Position numbers and translations under genes: made by a program
Assembly: GCF_900129425.1 (NCBI RefSeq)
Contig: NZ_LT670817.1
Coordinates: 6,944,001-7,008,000 of the forward strand
Reading direction: 5' to 3'
Length of the DNA stretch: 64,000 nt
Origin: Bradyrhizobium erythrophlei
Lineage (GTDB): Bacteria > Pseudomonadota > Alphaproteobacteria > Rhizobiales > Xanthobacteraceae
In this document: positions 9,374-17,386 of the stretch, one piece after another
How the letters are laid out: the number at the start of each line of letters is the position of its first letter
Numbering within the stretch: position 1 is the stretch's first letter
The notes under the pieces: generated by a model
Told to the model about the DNA's origin: nothing
What the model saw: the letters and a program-made list of their open reading frames with translations, nothing else
Databases searched by the model: none

Positions 9374-10357
9374 TCAGTGAGCGATGTAAGGTTTGAAGCC
9401 GTAGCGCGCGAAGATCTGCAGCGCCTCGGGCGCATGGATGAAGTCGAGCCAGGCCTTGGCCGCGTCCGGATGGGGAGCGCCCTTCACGGCCGCGCCGGCA
9501 TAGACCGCCGTCGCATTGTCGGCGGCGGGAATCGCGACATGGCTGATCGGATGACCGGCCTGTTCCTGAAACTCGGCTTCGGACTGCCAGGTGACGCCGG
9601 CATCGGCGCGGCCCTGCATGATCCACAACGGGGTCTGCCGGTGATGGATCTGGGTTAGTTTTGCGGTGCCGTCCTTGACCTTGGTCTCATAGACCATCTT
9701 CTCCAGGGCATCGCCGCCGGCTTTGGTCAGCGCGATCTTGATCTGCCGGGCGACGCCTTCGAATTCGGGATTCGGCATCGCCAGGCGTATGCCGGGCTTG
9801 CCGAGATCGGCGAGGTCTTTGACGTGCGCCGGATTGTCCTTGGGCACCATGATGGTGAGATCATTGGTCGCGTAGGGCACGGCGGGTCCGACCAGCACGC
9901 CCTGCTCGATCAACCCCTTCACCTTCATGAGGCCGGCAAAATAGGCATCCGGCTTCGCGGTCCAGGTCATGTTTCCGACCGTGATACGGCCGCCCGCCTC
10001 GATCTGCCGGGCGAGCAGCCCCGGCGGCAACGTTTCCCAGTAGATGTGCCCCTTGTATTCGGGGTGATCGGCCTCGAACGCCTGCACCAGCCGCGCCATC
10101 GCGAAGAAATAATTTCCGCCGACATAAAGCACGAGCCTGGGGGAATCGAGATCGCCGTGGAAATCGGCGAGGTTATCGACCTCCGGAATCGTAAAGCCGA
10201 GCCCGCGATCGATCGCGTCGTTGTTGGCGCCGTGCTGCCAGGGCGGAAAAACGCTTTCCTGCTTCCCGCTCGACGTGACGGTTTGGGCCAGCGCCGGCGT
10301 CGCGAGCAGCGCAAGCGCTGACAACCCGAACAGCATGCCGCGAGGAAAGCGTGTCAT
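9374..10357 (-). CDS. Exported ModA-like extracellular binding protein, no cognate permease
   Basis: This 327-residue protein has a signal peptide (residues 1 to about 24, ending TPALAQ) and a type II periplasmic binding fold. Landmarks are LVLYVGGNYFFAMARLVQAF, then TNDLTIMVPKDNPAHVKDLADL and GVTWQSEAEFQEQAG, as in bacterial extracellular solute-binding proteins related to molybdate-binding ModA. No ABC ATPase or permease gene follows. It sits 14 bases after the Tat-exported DsrE-like gene and 28 bases before the DoxD-DoxA fusion. It may therefore deliver or sense a sulfur oxyanion in the periplasm; this is inference from context. The start at 10357 follows GGTGAG. Confidence 0.75.
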   Translation of the reverse strand: MTRFPRGMLFGLSALALLATPALAQTVTSSGKQESVFPPWQHGANNDAIDRGLGFTIPEVDNLADFHGDLDSPRLVLYVGGNYFFAMARLVQAFEADHPEYKGHIYWETLPPGLLARQIEAGGRITVGNMTWTAKPDAYFAGLMKVKGLIEQGVLVGPAVPYATNDLTIMVPKDNPAHVKDLADLGKPGIRLAMPNPEFEGVARQIKIALTKAGGDALEKMVYETKVKDGTAKLTQIHHRQTPLWIMQGRADAGVTWQSEAEFQEQAGHPISHVAIPAADNATAVYAGAAVKGAPHPDAAKAWLDFIHAPEALQIFARYGFKPYIAH

Positions 10358-10371
10358 GACAGAACTCACCG

Positions 10372-11169
10372 CTACGTCGCGTAGTGAAAGCCGGCCTGCT
10401 GCAACTCGGGCAGCGTGCCGACGGCACCCGGGATCAGGACCACGCCGTCGATCAGATGGTTGGTCAATTCCGCCGCGAGCGCGCCCTGCGAGAGCTTGTC
10501 GGGATTGACGTCGGCCTTGATGAGGGCCCCGGCCTGTTCCCAGATCGCGTTGTGGCACGACATGAAAACGACGCCGCGCCGCATCAGCGCAGGGATCGAA
10601 TTGTCCTCGCCGGAGAAGGGCCCCGCCGGGTCCTCATAATCAGCGGGATCGCCGGTTGCCGCTTTCCGCTCGAGGATCAGCGTATTGGTCTTGAACTTCT
10701 CCCCGGCCAGTCTCGTGAGCTGATATTTGTCCCACGTCGCCTGATCGTAGAGCGCCAGATGGGCCGTACCATGCGTGACCGATACCGCGAGAAAATCCGG
10801 ATGCTTGAACGACCAGATCTGCGAATTAAGCGAGTTGCGCATCAGGTTCAGCCAGGGACTTCCGATCCCGGTATTGTCCCAGACCTGCTTGGGTGCCGAC
10901 TTGTAGGAGAGCACCTCGGTCAAGGCTTCGTGATCCCATTGCTCGGGATTGGTCAGGATCATCGGCACGGTCTTGAAATCACGACGGCGGGGCGCCCGCG
11001 CCAGGCGCTGCTTCAAGGCGTCAAGATCCGTGGCGCCGGGCGGCGTCAGCGCGGATTCGACGGCCGCTGACGCGGGCCTGGCCCGCGCCGATGCAAGGCC
11101 GATCGCGCCGGCGGCCGTGCTCAAGGCGAATGCTCTCAATACGCCCCTTCTTCCCGTGACGATCTTCAT
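10372..11169 (-). CDS. Tat-exported DsrE-like protein
   Basis: This 265-residue protein starts with a twin-arginine signal (TGRRGVLRAFALSTAAG). The mature part ends in a DsrE-type segment, VVFMSCHNAIWEQ, followed by LIPGAVGTLPELQQAGFHYA. Exported DsrE-like proteins carry a conserved cysteine at the position of MSC here and are linked to sulfur handling. Tat export suggests a pre-folded protein in the periplasm. The start at 11169 is set by CAGGAGATG 7-12 bases upstream. It is the first gene of the operon with the binding protein and DoxD-DoxA. Its exact reaction is unknown. Confidence 0.7.
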   Translation of the reverse strand: MKIVTGRRGVLRAFALSTAAGAIGLASARARPASAAVESALTPPGATDLDALKQRLARAPRRRDFKTVPMILTNPEQWDHEALTEVLSYKSAPKQVWDNTGIGSPWLNLMRNSLNSQIWSFKHPDFLAVSVTHGTAHLALYDQATWDKYQLTRLAGEKFKTNTLILERKAATGDPADYEDPAGPFSGEDNSIPALMRRGVVFMSCHNAIWEQAGALIKADVNPDKLSQGALAAELTNHLIDGVVLIPGAVGTLPELQQAGFHYAT

Positions 11170-11439
11170 GGTCACCATCTCCTGTTGGCTATTTTCCGGA
11201 GATAGGGACGGCGGACTATCGCGACCAACAAATCTTTTGAATAAAATCAATCGGGCGGCGCGATTTGAAGAAGCCTGGAACCGCGCGGTCGCTGCGCTCA
11301 GGGCGGCCCTGCTGCCCGGAAGGCCCTCATTTTGAAGGCGCTGAGGAAATCCTCCAACCGCCATTGGAAGGAGGACGGCCTGACGCCGCGATTGAAGGCT
11401 TGTCAGGCTGCGCCCGACGCCATCAAAAGCGCGCGGGAT

Positions 11440-12297
11440 TTACTGCGCGGTGTTGCGGGCGAAATCGATGTAGATCTCGCGCAGGCGGTCAGTCATCGGA
11501 CCCGGTTTGCCGTTGGCGATGGTCTTGCCGTCGATCGACACCACCGCCTGCACGAACACGGTGGCGCTGGTGATGAAGGCTTCCTTCGCCGCCAGCGCTT
11601 CCGCGACCGTGAACGGCCGCTCCTCGACGCGCAACTGCCGCTCTTCGGCCAGCGCAACCACCGCCTTGCGGGTGCAGCCCGGCAGGATCGCCGATGAATT
11701 CTGCCGCGTCACCAGCACATCGTCGTGGGTCAGGATGAAGGCCGAGGACGAGCCGCCTTCGGTCACCATGCCGTCCTCGATCATCCAGGCTTCGCCGGCG
11801 CCGGCTTCCGCGGCGGCCTGTTTGGCCAGGACCTGCGCCAACAGCGCCACGCTCTTGATGTCGCGTCGTTCCCAGCGGATGTCGGGGACGGTGATCACCG
11901 CGATGCCCGTTTTCGCCGATGGCGCGTTGACGATGTCCTTGACCGAAGTGAACATCACCAGCGTCGGCTTCACGCCTTTTGGAAACGCGAAATCGCGCCC
12001 GGTGTCGGCGCCGCGCGTCACCTCCAGATAGACCATGCCATTGACCAGATGATTGCGCGCGATCAACTCCCGCTGGATCTCCTGAATTCGCTCAGTCGTT
12101 TCCGGCAAGGCCAAAGAGATCTCGCCGACCGAACGTTCCAGCCGCGCCAGATGCGAGGCATTGTCGATCAATTTGCCGTCCAGCACTGCCGCGACCTCGT
12201 AAATGCCGTCGGCGAATAAAAAGCCGCGGTCGAGCACCGAGACCTTGGCATCGGCAAGTGGCACGAACGAACCGTTGACGTAGGCGATCTGATCCAA
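11440..12297 (-). CDS. dat: D-amino-acid transaminase (class IV PLP aminotransferase)
   Basis: This fold-type IV PLP enzyme has 285 residues, the usual length. N-terminal LDRGFLFADGIYEVAAVLDG and the PLP lysine in RRDIKSVALL (about K148) are present. MIEDGMVTEGGSSSAFI matches the phosphate-binding and substrate loop of D-alanine-type transaminases. The expected reaction is transfer of amino groups between D-amino acids and 2-oxoacids, providing D-glutamate or D-alanine. The TTG at 12297 is the best start: GCAGGAGAA sits upstream and it gives the family N-terminus, while the longer frame only reads through a repeat. Confusion with branched-chain aminotransferase or aminodeoxychorismate lyase is possible but less likely. 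Confidence 0.87.
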   Translation of the reverse strand: MDQIAYVNGSFVPLADAKVSVLDRGFLFADGIYEVAAVLDGKLIDNASHLARLERSVGEISLALPETTERIQEIQRELIARNHLVNGMVYLEVTRGADTGRDFAFPKGVKPTLVMFTSVKDIVNAPSAKTGIAVITVPDIRWERRDIKSVALLAQVLAKQAAAEAGAGEAWMIEDGMVTEGGSSSAFILTHDDVLVTRQNSSAILPGCTRKAVVALAEERQLRVEERPFTVAEALAAKEAFITSATVFVQAVVSIDGKTIANGKPGPMTDRLREIYIDFARNTAQ

Positions 12298-12405
12298 AGC
12301 GGGTTCTCCTGCAGGACTTTGAGGCGATTTGCTCGCACAGTATAGGCGAATTGTTAAGGGTTGATCGACGAATTGGGAGCGTCGTTCGCGTGGCTCCCCT
12401 GGTTC

Positions 12406-12485
12406 GTCATTCCGGGGCGCATCGAAGATGCGAACCCGGAATCTCGAGATTCCGGGTCTGGTCCTTCGGACCATCCCGGAATGAC
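12406..12485. repeat. GTCATTCCGGG palindromic repeat, copy 1 (short form)
   Basis: The outer arms GTCATTCCGGG and CCCGGAATGAC enclose a perfect 22-bp palindrome at 12435-12456 centred on CTCGAG. Longer copies of the same unit lie at 21366-21504 and 24548-24672. Confidence 0.85.
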
Positions 12486-12493
12486 ATTGTGCT

Positions 12494-13222
12494 TCAATGC
12501 GACAGAATCTTCGACAAAAACTTCTGCGCGCGGTCGCTGCGGGGGCTGCCGAAGAAATCGGTCTTGAGCGCGTCCTCGACGATTTCGCCCTGGTCCATGA
12601 AAATCACCCGGTGCGCCACCTTGCTGGCAAAGCCCATCTCGTGGGTCACGACCATCATGGTCATGCCCTCGCGGGCGAGGTCGACCATGACGTCGAGCAC
12701 TTCGCTGATCATTTCGGGGTCGAGCGCCGAGGTCGGCTCGTCGAACAGCATGGCGATCGGATCCATCGCCAGCGCACGCGCAATCGCGACGCGCTGCTGC
12801 TGGCCGCCGGACAATTCGGCGGGATATTTGCGGGCGTGATCCTTGAGCCCGACGCGGTCGAGCAGTTTTGAGGCCTTCGCCATCGCGGCCTCATGCGACC
12901 GTCCCAGCACCTTCTCCTGCGCCAGGCAAAGATTCTCGATGATTTTCAGGTGCGGGAACAGTTCAAAATGCTGGAACACCATGCCGACTCGGGCGCGCAG
13001 CTTCGGCAGATCGGTTTTCGGGTCGTTGAGCCTGATGCCGTCGAGAATGATCTCGCCCTTCTGGAACGGCTCAAGCGCATTGACGCATTTGATCAGCGTC
13101 GACTTTCCCGAGCCCGATGGACCGCACACCACCACCACCTCGCCCTTGGCGACGCTGGTGGTGCAATCCTTCAGCGCCTGAAATCCGGCGTACCATTTAT
13201 CAACGTGGCTGATCTCGATCAT
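12494..13222 (-). CDS. gltL: Glutamate/aspartate-type ABC transporter ATPase
   Basis: This polar amino acid ABC transporter ATPase has 242 residues. Walker A is GPSGSGKST, the signature is LSGGQQQRVAIARALA, and Walker B is IAMLFDEPTSALDP followed by the switch histidine in VVTHEMGFA. High similarity to GltL/AapP/BztD is evident. It energises uptake with the two permeases and the binding protein upstream. It begins 10 bases after the gltK stop. An ATG at 13222 is used; a TTG codon just before it would add one residue. Confidence 0.93.
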   Translation of the reverse strand: MIEISHVDKWYAGFQALKDCTTSVAKGEVVVVCGPSGSGKSTLIKCVNALEPFQKGEIILDGIRLNDPKTDLPKLRARVGMVFQHFELFPHLKIIENLCLAQEKVLGRSHEAAMAKASKLLDRVGLKDHARKYPAELSGGQQQRVAIARALAMDPIAMLFDEPTSALDPEMISEVLDVMVDLAREGMTMMVVTHEMGFASKVAHRVIFMDQGEIVEDALKTDFFGSPRSDRAQKFLSKILSH

Positions 13223-13232
13223 CAAGGTCTCG

Positions 13233-13925
13233 CTAATGGACGAAGGCGATGCGGGTCTGCAGGCGCCTGACGCCGAATGACGCTGCGAAGGAAATTGCGA
13301 AATAGACCACGGCGGCGAACAGGTACATTTCGACCAGCCGGCCGTCGCGCTGCGCGACCTTGCTCGCCGCGCCCAGAAAATCGGTGATCGACAGCACGTA
13401 GACCAATGAGGTGTCCTGGAACAGCACGATGGTCTGGGTCAGCAGCACCGGCAGCATGTTGCGGAACGCCTGCGGCAGCACGACGTAGCGCATGGTCTGG
13501 CCATAGGTCAGGCCGAGCGCCTGGGCTGCCGCGGGTTGTCCTTTGGAGATCGACTGGATGCCGGCGCGCATGATTTCGGAAAAATACGCCGCCTCGAACA
13601 TGACGAAGGTGACGAGCGAGGAGGTGAACGCGCCGACGTGAACCGGCCGCGACGATCCCGTCAGCCACTGCCCGATATAGGGCACCAGGAAATAGAACCA
13701 GAAGATCACCAGCACCAGCGGCAGCGACCGCATCAGGTCGACATAGAGGCCGGCGATGCGGCCGAGCACCCTGAAGCCCGACAACCGCATCAGCGCGATC
13801 AGCGTGCCGAAGACCAGGCCGCCCAGTGCGGCCAGCCCCGTCAGCGTCAGCGTGAACGTCATGCCGTCAAAAAACAGATAACCGAGCGAGCGGCGGATGA
13901 CGTCGAAGTCGAAATTGGCGAACAT
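13233..13925 (-). CDS. gltK: Glutamate/aspartate-type ABC permease GltK
   Basis: This 230-residue inner-membrane permease of the His/Glu/Gln/Arg family has the EAA-type cytoplasmic loop ALGLTYGQTMRYVVLPQAFRN and the N-terminal GLAALGGLVFGTLIALMRLS segment. It should pair with GltJ to form the translocation pore. It starts 9 bases after gltJ stops and is followed by gltL. Confidence 0.92.
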   Translation of the reverse strand: MFANFDFDVIRRSLGYLFFDGMTFTLTLTGLAALGGLVFGTLIALMRLSGFRVLGRIAGLYVDLMRSLPLVLVIFWFYFLVPYIGQWLTGSSRPVHVGAFTSSLVTFVMFEAAYFSEIMRAGIQSISKGQPAAAQALGLTYGQTMRYVVLPQAFRNMLPVLLTQTIVLFQDTSLVYVLSITDFLGAASKVAQRDGRLVEMYLFAAVVYFAISFAASFGVRRLQTRIAFVH

Positions 13926-13934
13926 CGGCGCGGC

Positions 13935-14666
13935 TCACTTCCCCGAGATGTAGCCGGGGACCGCCAGCCCGCGCTCGAGAAACCGCATGGCGATGACGAC
14001 GACGATGTTGACCAGCAGGTACAGAACCGTCGCGGCGGTGAAGGCTTCGAACACCTGAAAGGAAAACTCCTGCATGGCGCGCGCCTCGCCGGTCAACTCG
14101 ATCAGGCCGATAGTGATCGCCACCGAGGTGTTCTTGATGGTGTTGAGGAACTCGGAAGTGAGCGGCGGCAGGATGATGCGAAACGCCATCGGCAGCAGCA
14201 CATAGCGGTAGGTCTGCGCGGTGGTCAGCCCGAGCGCGGTCGCGGCCAGCTTTTGTCCGCGCGGCAGCGATCCGATGCCGGCGCGCAACTGTTCGGCGAC
14301 GCGCGCCGACATGAACAGCCCGATGCCGACCGCCGCGGTATAGAACGGCGCGTTGGGCATCTGCTTCAGCCACAGTCCCCACGCCTGCGGGAGGATTTCC
14401 GGCAGCACGAAGAACCACAGAAACAGCTGGACCAAAAGCGGCATGTTGCGGAAGAATTCGACATAGGCGAAGCCGGCCCACGATGCCGCCTTCGACGGCA
14501 GCGTGCGCAGCACGCCGACAATCGACCCGAACACCAGCGCAATGATCCAGGCGCAAAGCGCGGTTTCGATCGTCAGCACCAGCCCCGACAGCAGCATGTC
14601 GAGATAGGTGCCGGTCCCGTTAGGGGCCGGCTCCCAGAAAATGCGCCAGTTCCAGTGATAGTTCAC
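13935..14666 (-). CDS. gltJ: Glutamate/aspartate-type ABC permease GltJ
   Basis: This 243-residue permease of the polar amino acid family begins MNYHWNWRIFWEPAPNG, a typical GltJ N-terminus. It has the EAA loop ALGLTTAQTYRYVLLPMAFR and several membrane helices. The start codon is GTG at 14666 with AAGG before it. It is separated from gltI by about 320 bases of repeat DNA, so the operon carries a large hairpin-rich spacer between binding protein and permeases. Such spacers often uncouple high binding-protein expression from permease expression (inference). Confidence 0.92.
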   Translation of the reverse strand: MNYHWNWRIFWEPAPNGTGTYLDMLLSGLVLTIETALCAWIIALVFGSIVGVLRTLPSKAASWAGFAYVEFFRNMPLLVQLFLWFFVLPEILPQAWGLWLKQMPNAPFYTAAVGIGLFMSARVAEQLRAGIGSLPRGQKLAATALGLTTAQTYRYVLLPMAFRIILPPLTSEFLNTIKNTSVAITIGLIELTGEARAMQEFSFQVFEAFTAATVLYLLVNIVVVIAMRFLERGLAVPGYISGK

Positions 14667-14714
14667 AGGGCCTTCCGTGCGCTAGCGCGATGAGACGAAT
14701 GCGCGGTGCCGATC

Positions 14715-14925
14715 GAGTACTTCCCCCTCTCCCCGTTCTTCACGGGGTCGAGACGAGCGGAGCTCGCTCTGAGAGGGTCGGGGCTTGCCCCGGCGAAGCC
14801 ACTCGGCGAAGTCGGGTGAGGGGCTCTCTCCACGAGCATGACTCGCGGAGAGTCCCCCTCACCCGAAATTCGAGCGTCGCTCGAATTTCGACCTCTCCCC
14901 GCAAGCGGGGCGAGGTGATCAGAAC
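14715..14925. repeat. Dispersed CCTCTCCC/GGTGAGGG hairpin repeat, copy 2, inside the glt operon
   Basis: This copy has CCCTCTCCCC at the left, GGTGAGGGGC and CCCCTCACCC in the middle, and CCTCTCCCCGC at the right, with internal hairpins such as GAAATTCGAGCGTCGCTCGAATTTC. It lies between gltI and gltJ. Confidence 0.75.
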
Positions 14926-14985
14926 TCGCTCGCGTGGTCCTCCTACTCGAAGGCATCATGCTCTCATCCCACGAACCGAGCCGCC

Positions 14986-15903
14986 TCACTTCGCCGTATA
15001 CGACGCCGGATCCGGCGAATCCGACGGCTTTGCGAACTCGTGCTTCAGCTCCGCTCCGATCGGCGTATTGAGGTTCAATCCCTTCGGCGGGATTTTCTGC
15101 ATGAACCATTTGTCATACAGCTTCTGGCCCTCGCCGCTCTGGTACAGCGCCGCGGTGGCGCCGTCGACCACCTTCTTGAACGCGGGATCGTCCTTGCGCA
15201 GCATGATGCCGTAGGGCTCCGGTTTCGAAAACGCGTCGGTCGAGATCACGTAGGCGTCCGGCTCTTTCGATCCGGCGACGAGGCTCGCGAGCAGGATATC
15301 GTCCATCACAAACGCCACCGCGCGGTCGGTCTCCACCATCAGGAACGCCTCGGCGTGATCCTTGGCCGGGATGATGTTGACGCCGAGGTTGCGGGCGGCG
15401 TTGGCTTCGGTGAGCTGCTTGATGTTGGTGGTGCCGGAGGTCGAGACCACGGACTTGCCCTTGAGGTCGTCGATCGAGTTGATCTTGTTCGACTTCTTCG
15501 AGACGAAACGGCTCGCGGTCAGGAAGTGCGTGTTGGTGAAGGCAATCTGCTTCTGGCGGTCGGCATTGTTGGTGGTCGATCCGCATTCGAGGTCGATGGT
15601 GCCGTTGGCCAGCAGGGGAATGCGGGTCGACGACGTCACCGGATTGAGCTTGACCTCGAGCTTGTCGAGCTTGAGCTCCTTCTTCACGGCGTCGACGATC
15701 TTGTAGCAAATGTCCATCGCAAAGCCGATCGGCTTCTGGCTGTCGTCCAGATAGGAAAACGGGATCGACGAGTCGCGAAAGCCCAGCGTAATGGCGCCGG
15801 TTTCCTTGATGTTCTTCAATGTCCCCGTCAGTTCCTCGGCATGGGCCTGCCCCGCGCACAGCGCAGCGGCGAGTCCAAGGCCCATCATACGCAAATGTTT
15901 CAT
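14986..15903 (-). CDS. gltI: Glutamate/aspartate-type ABC transporter binding protein GltI
   Basis: This periplasmic binding protein has 305 residues and a signal peptide ending AGQAHAEE. GFRDSSIPFSYLDDSQKPIG, TSSTRIPLLANGTIDLECGS and GKSVVSTSGTTNIKQL are the ligand-site strands of GltI/DEBP-type proteins. It captures glutamate and aspartate (family knowledge) for GltJKL. The start at 15903 is preceded by GGGGAGAG; the longer frame starting at 15993 is not supported. It is the first gene of the glt set. Confidence 0.92.
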   Translation of the reverse strand: MKHLRMMGLGLAAALCAGQAHAEELTGTLKNIKETGAITLGFRDSSIPFSYLDDSQKPIGFAMDICYKIVDAVKKELKLDKLEVKLNPVTSSTRIPLLANGTIDLECGSTTNNADRQKQIAFTNTHFLTASRFVSKKSNKINSIDDLKGKSVVSTSGTTNIKQLTEANAARNLGVNIIPAKDHAEAFLMVETDRAVAFVMDDILLASLVAGSKEPDAYVISTDAFSKPEPYGIMLRKDDPAFKKVVDGATAALYQSGEGQKLYDKWFMQKIPPKGLNLNTPIGAELKHEFAKPSDSPDPASYTAK

Positions 15904-16060
15904 TTGTGCTCTCCCCGTTTGGACGACTGCGGCAATGCTTGCATAAACCGGGCCGGAATAGAATGTGACTTTCGGCGGCCATACGACCCTCAAAACGGCC
16001 TGGCATGACAGGGGATGCGCCGCCGATTTTCGGCGGACTCAAGCCGGCTGCGCCACTCGG

Positions 16061-17374
16061 TCACGCCCCCTGCGAGTCCGCGGAAGTCCTTCGGATGGTA
16101 ATCAGCGCGGACAGGCTCACCATGCCGACAAGGGTCAGGTAGTAGCCGGGCGCAAGATCACCGATCAGGGCGATGGTGCCGAGCCAGGTCATGATCACCG
16201 GCCCCATGCCGCCAAACAGCGTGACGCCGATGTTATAGCCGAGGCCGAGGCCGGTGGCCCGTGTCGCGGCCGGAAGCAGTTCCGACATCAATGCCGCGAG
16301 CGGTCCGTAGTACAGCGATTTCAGGGTCGACAGCCAGAACACCGCGGCAACGATCACCGTCGGTGTCGGATGCCTGGTAATCAGGAGGAACGCCGGATAG
16401 ATCGAGACCAGCAGCAGCAGGTTGACCGCAATCATGTGGGTGGTGCGCCCGATCTTGTCGGAGATCATGCCGGCGACCGGGGTAAGGAACGTGACCACGA
16501 ATCCTCCCACGAACGTCGCCGTAAATCCGACGATCGGCGGCAGGCTCAGTGTCTTGACCACGTAGGTCGGCATGTAGACGATCAGGTAGTTGATCGCGGT
16601 CGATATCGCGAGCGCGCCGATCCCGAGCACCACGCGAAGCTTCTGGTGCAGCAAGACCTGCCTGACCGGAGAGGCCTGTTTCGCGGCGGGCGGCGCGGTG
16701 GCGTCCTCGAGATGGTTACGGATGTAGATGCCGACCGGTCCGACCAGGATCCCGAACAGGAATGGAATGCGCCAGGCCCACGATTGCATCTCGGCCGGCG
16801 TCATCCATGAGGTGAGGCCGACGCCGAACGCGGACGCCAGCAGATTGGACAGCCCCTGGCTGGCAAATTGCCAGCTCGCGACGAACCCGCGGCGGTCCGG
16901 CCGATGCTCCACCAGAAACGCGGTCGAACTTCCGAACTCACCGCCGGCCGAAAAACCCTGCACCAGGCGGGCGGTCAGAACGGCGATCGGCGCCAGAATG
17001 CCGACGGTCTCATAGGCCGGCATGAAAGCGATGACCGACGTTCCGACCGTCATCATGACGATGGAAACCATCAGCGAAGCCTTGCGGCCATGACGGTCGG
17101 CATAGGCGCCGAGGACCACGCCGCCGATCGGGCGAACCAGGAACGACAGTCCGAAGGTGCCGTAGGTCAGAAGCAGCGACGTCGTCGGATCGTTGTTCGG
17201 GAAAAATGCCTTCGAAACATAGACCGCGAAATAGCCGTAGATGGCGATGTCATACCATTCCAGCGCGTTGCCGATCGAAACCGCGGCGATGAGCCCGCTG
17301 ATATTCTTCCGTTGAGTCGCCTGCGACACTCCCGACAATTCGACCGGCGCCGATACCGTCATTCCAGGCCCCAT
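16061..17374 (-). CDS. MFS transporter of the metabolite:H+ symporter (MHS) family
   Basis: This 437-residue protein with twelve predicted membrane segments has SIGNALEWYDIAIYGYFAVY at the N-terminus. The cytoplasmic loop ADRHGRKASLM and LTARLVQGFSAGGEFGSS are MHS-family signatures, as in citrate, tricarballylate, alpha-ketoglutarate and proline/betaine permeases. The specific substrate is not readable. It lies 12 bases downstream of an M20 peptidase gene, so it may import the substrate or take up the product of that hydrolase. A second in-frame ATG at 17362 could also be the start. Confidence 0.87.
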   Translation of the reverse strand: MGPGMTVSAPVELSGVSQATQRKNISGLIAAVSIGNALEWYDIAIYGYFAVYVSKAFFPNNDPTTSLLLTYGTFGLSFLVRPIGGVVLGAYADRHGRKASLMVSIVMMTVGTSVIAFMPAYETVGILAPIAVLTARLVQGFSAGGEFGSSTAFLVEHRPDRRGFVASWQFASQGLSNLLASAFGVGLTSWMTPAEMQSWAWRIPFLFGILVGPVGIYIRNHLEDATAPPAAKQASPVRQVLLHQKLRVVLGIGALAISTAINYLIVYMPTYVVKTLSLPPIVGFTATFVGGFVVTFLTPVAGMISDKIGRTTHMIAVNLLLLVSIYPAFLLITRHPTPTVIVAAVFWLSTLKSLYYGPLAALMSELLPAATRATGLGLGYNIGVTLFGGMGPVIMTWLGTIALIGDLAPGYYLTLVGMVSLSALITIRRTSADSQGA

Positions 17375-17386
17375 TCATGTTGGACG

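Noticed and set aside
13536..14693. Long plus-strand open frame opposite gltK and gltJ
   Set aside because: It is rich in Arg, Gln, His and Asp with no domain, and lies antisense to two well-recognised permease genes.
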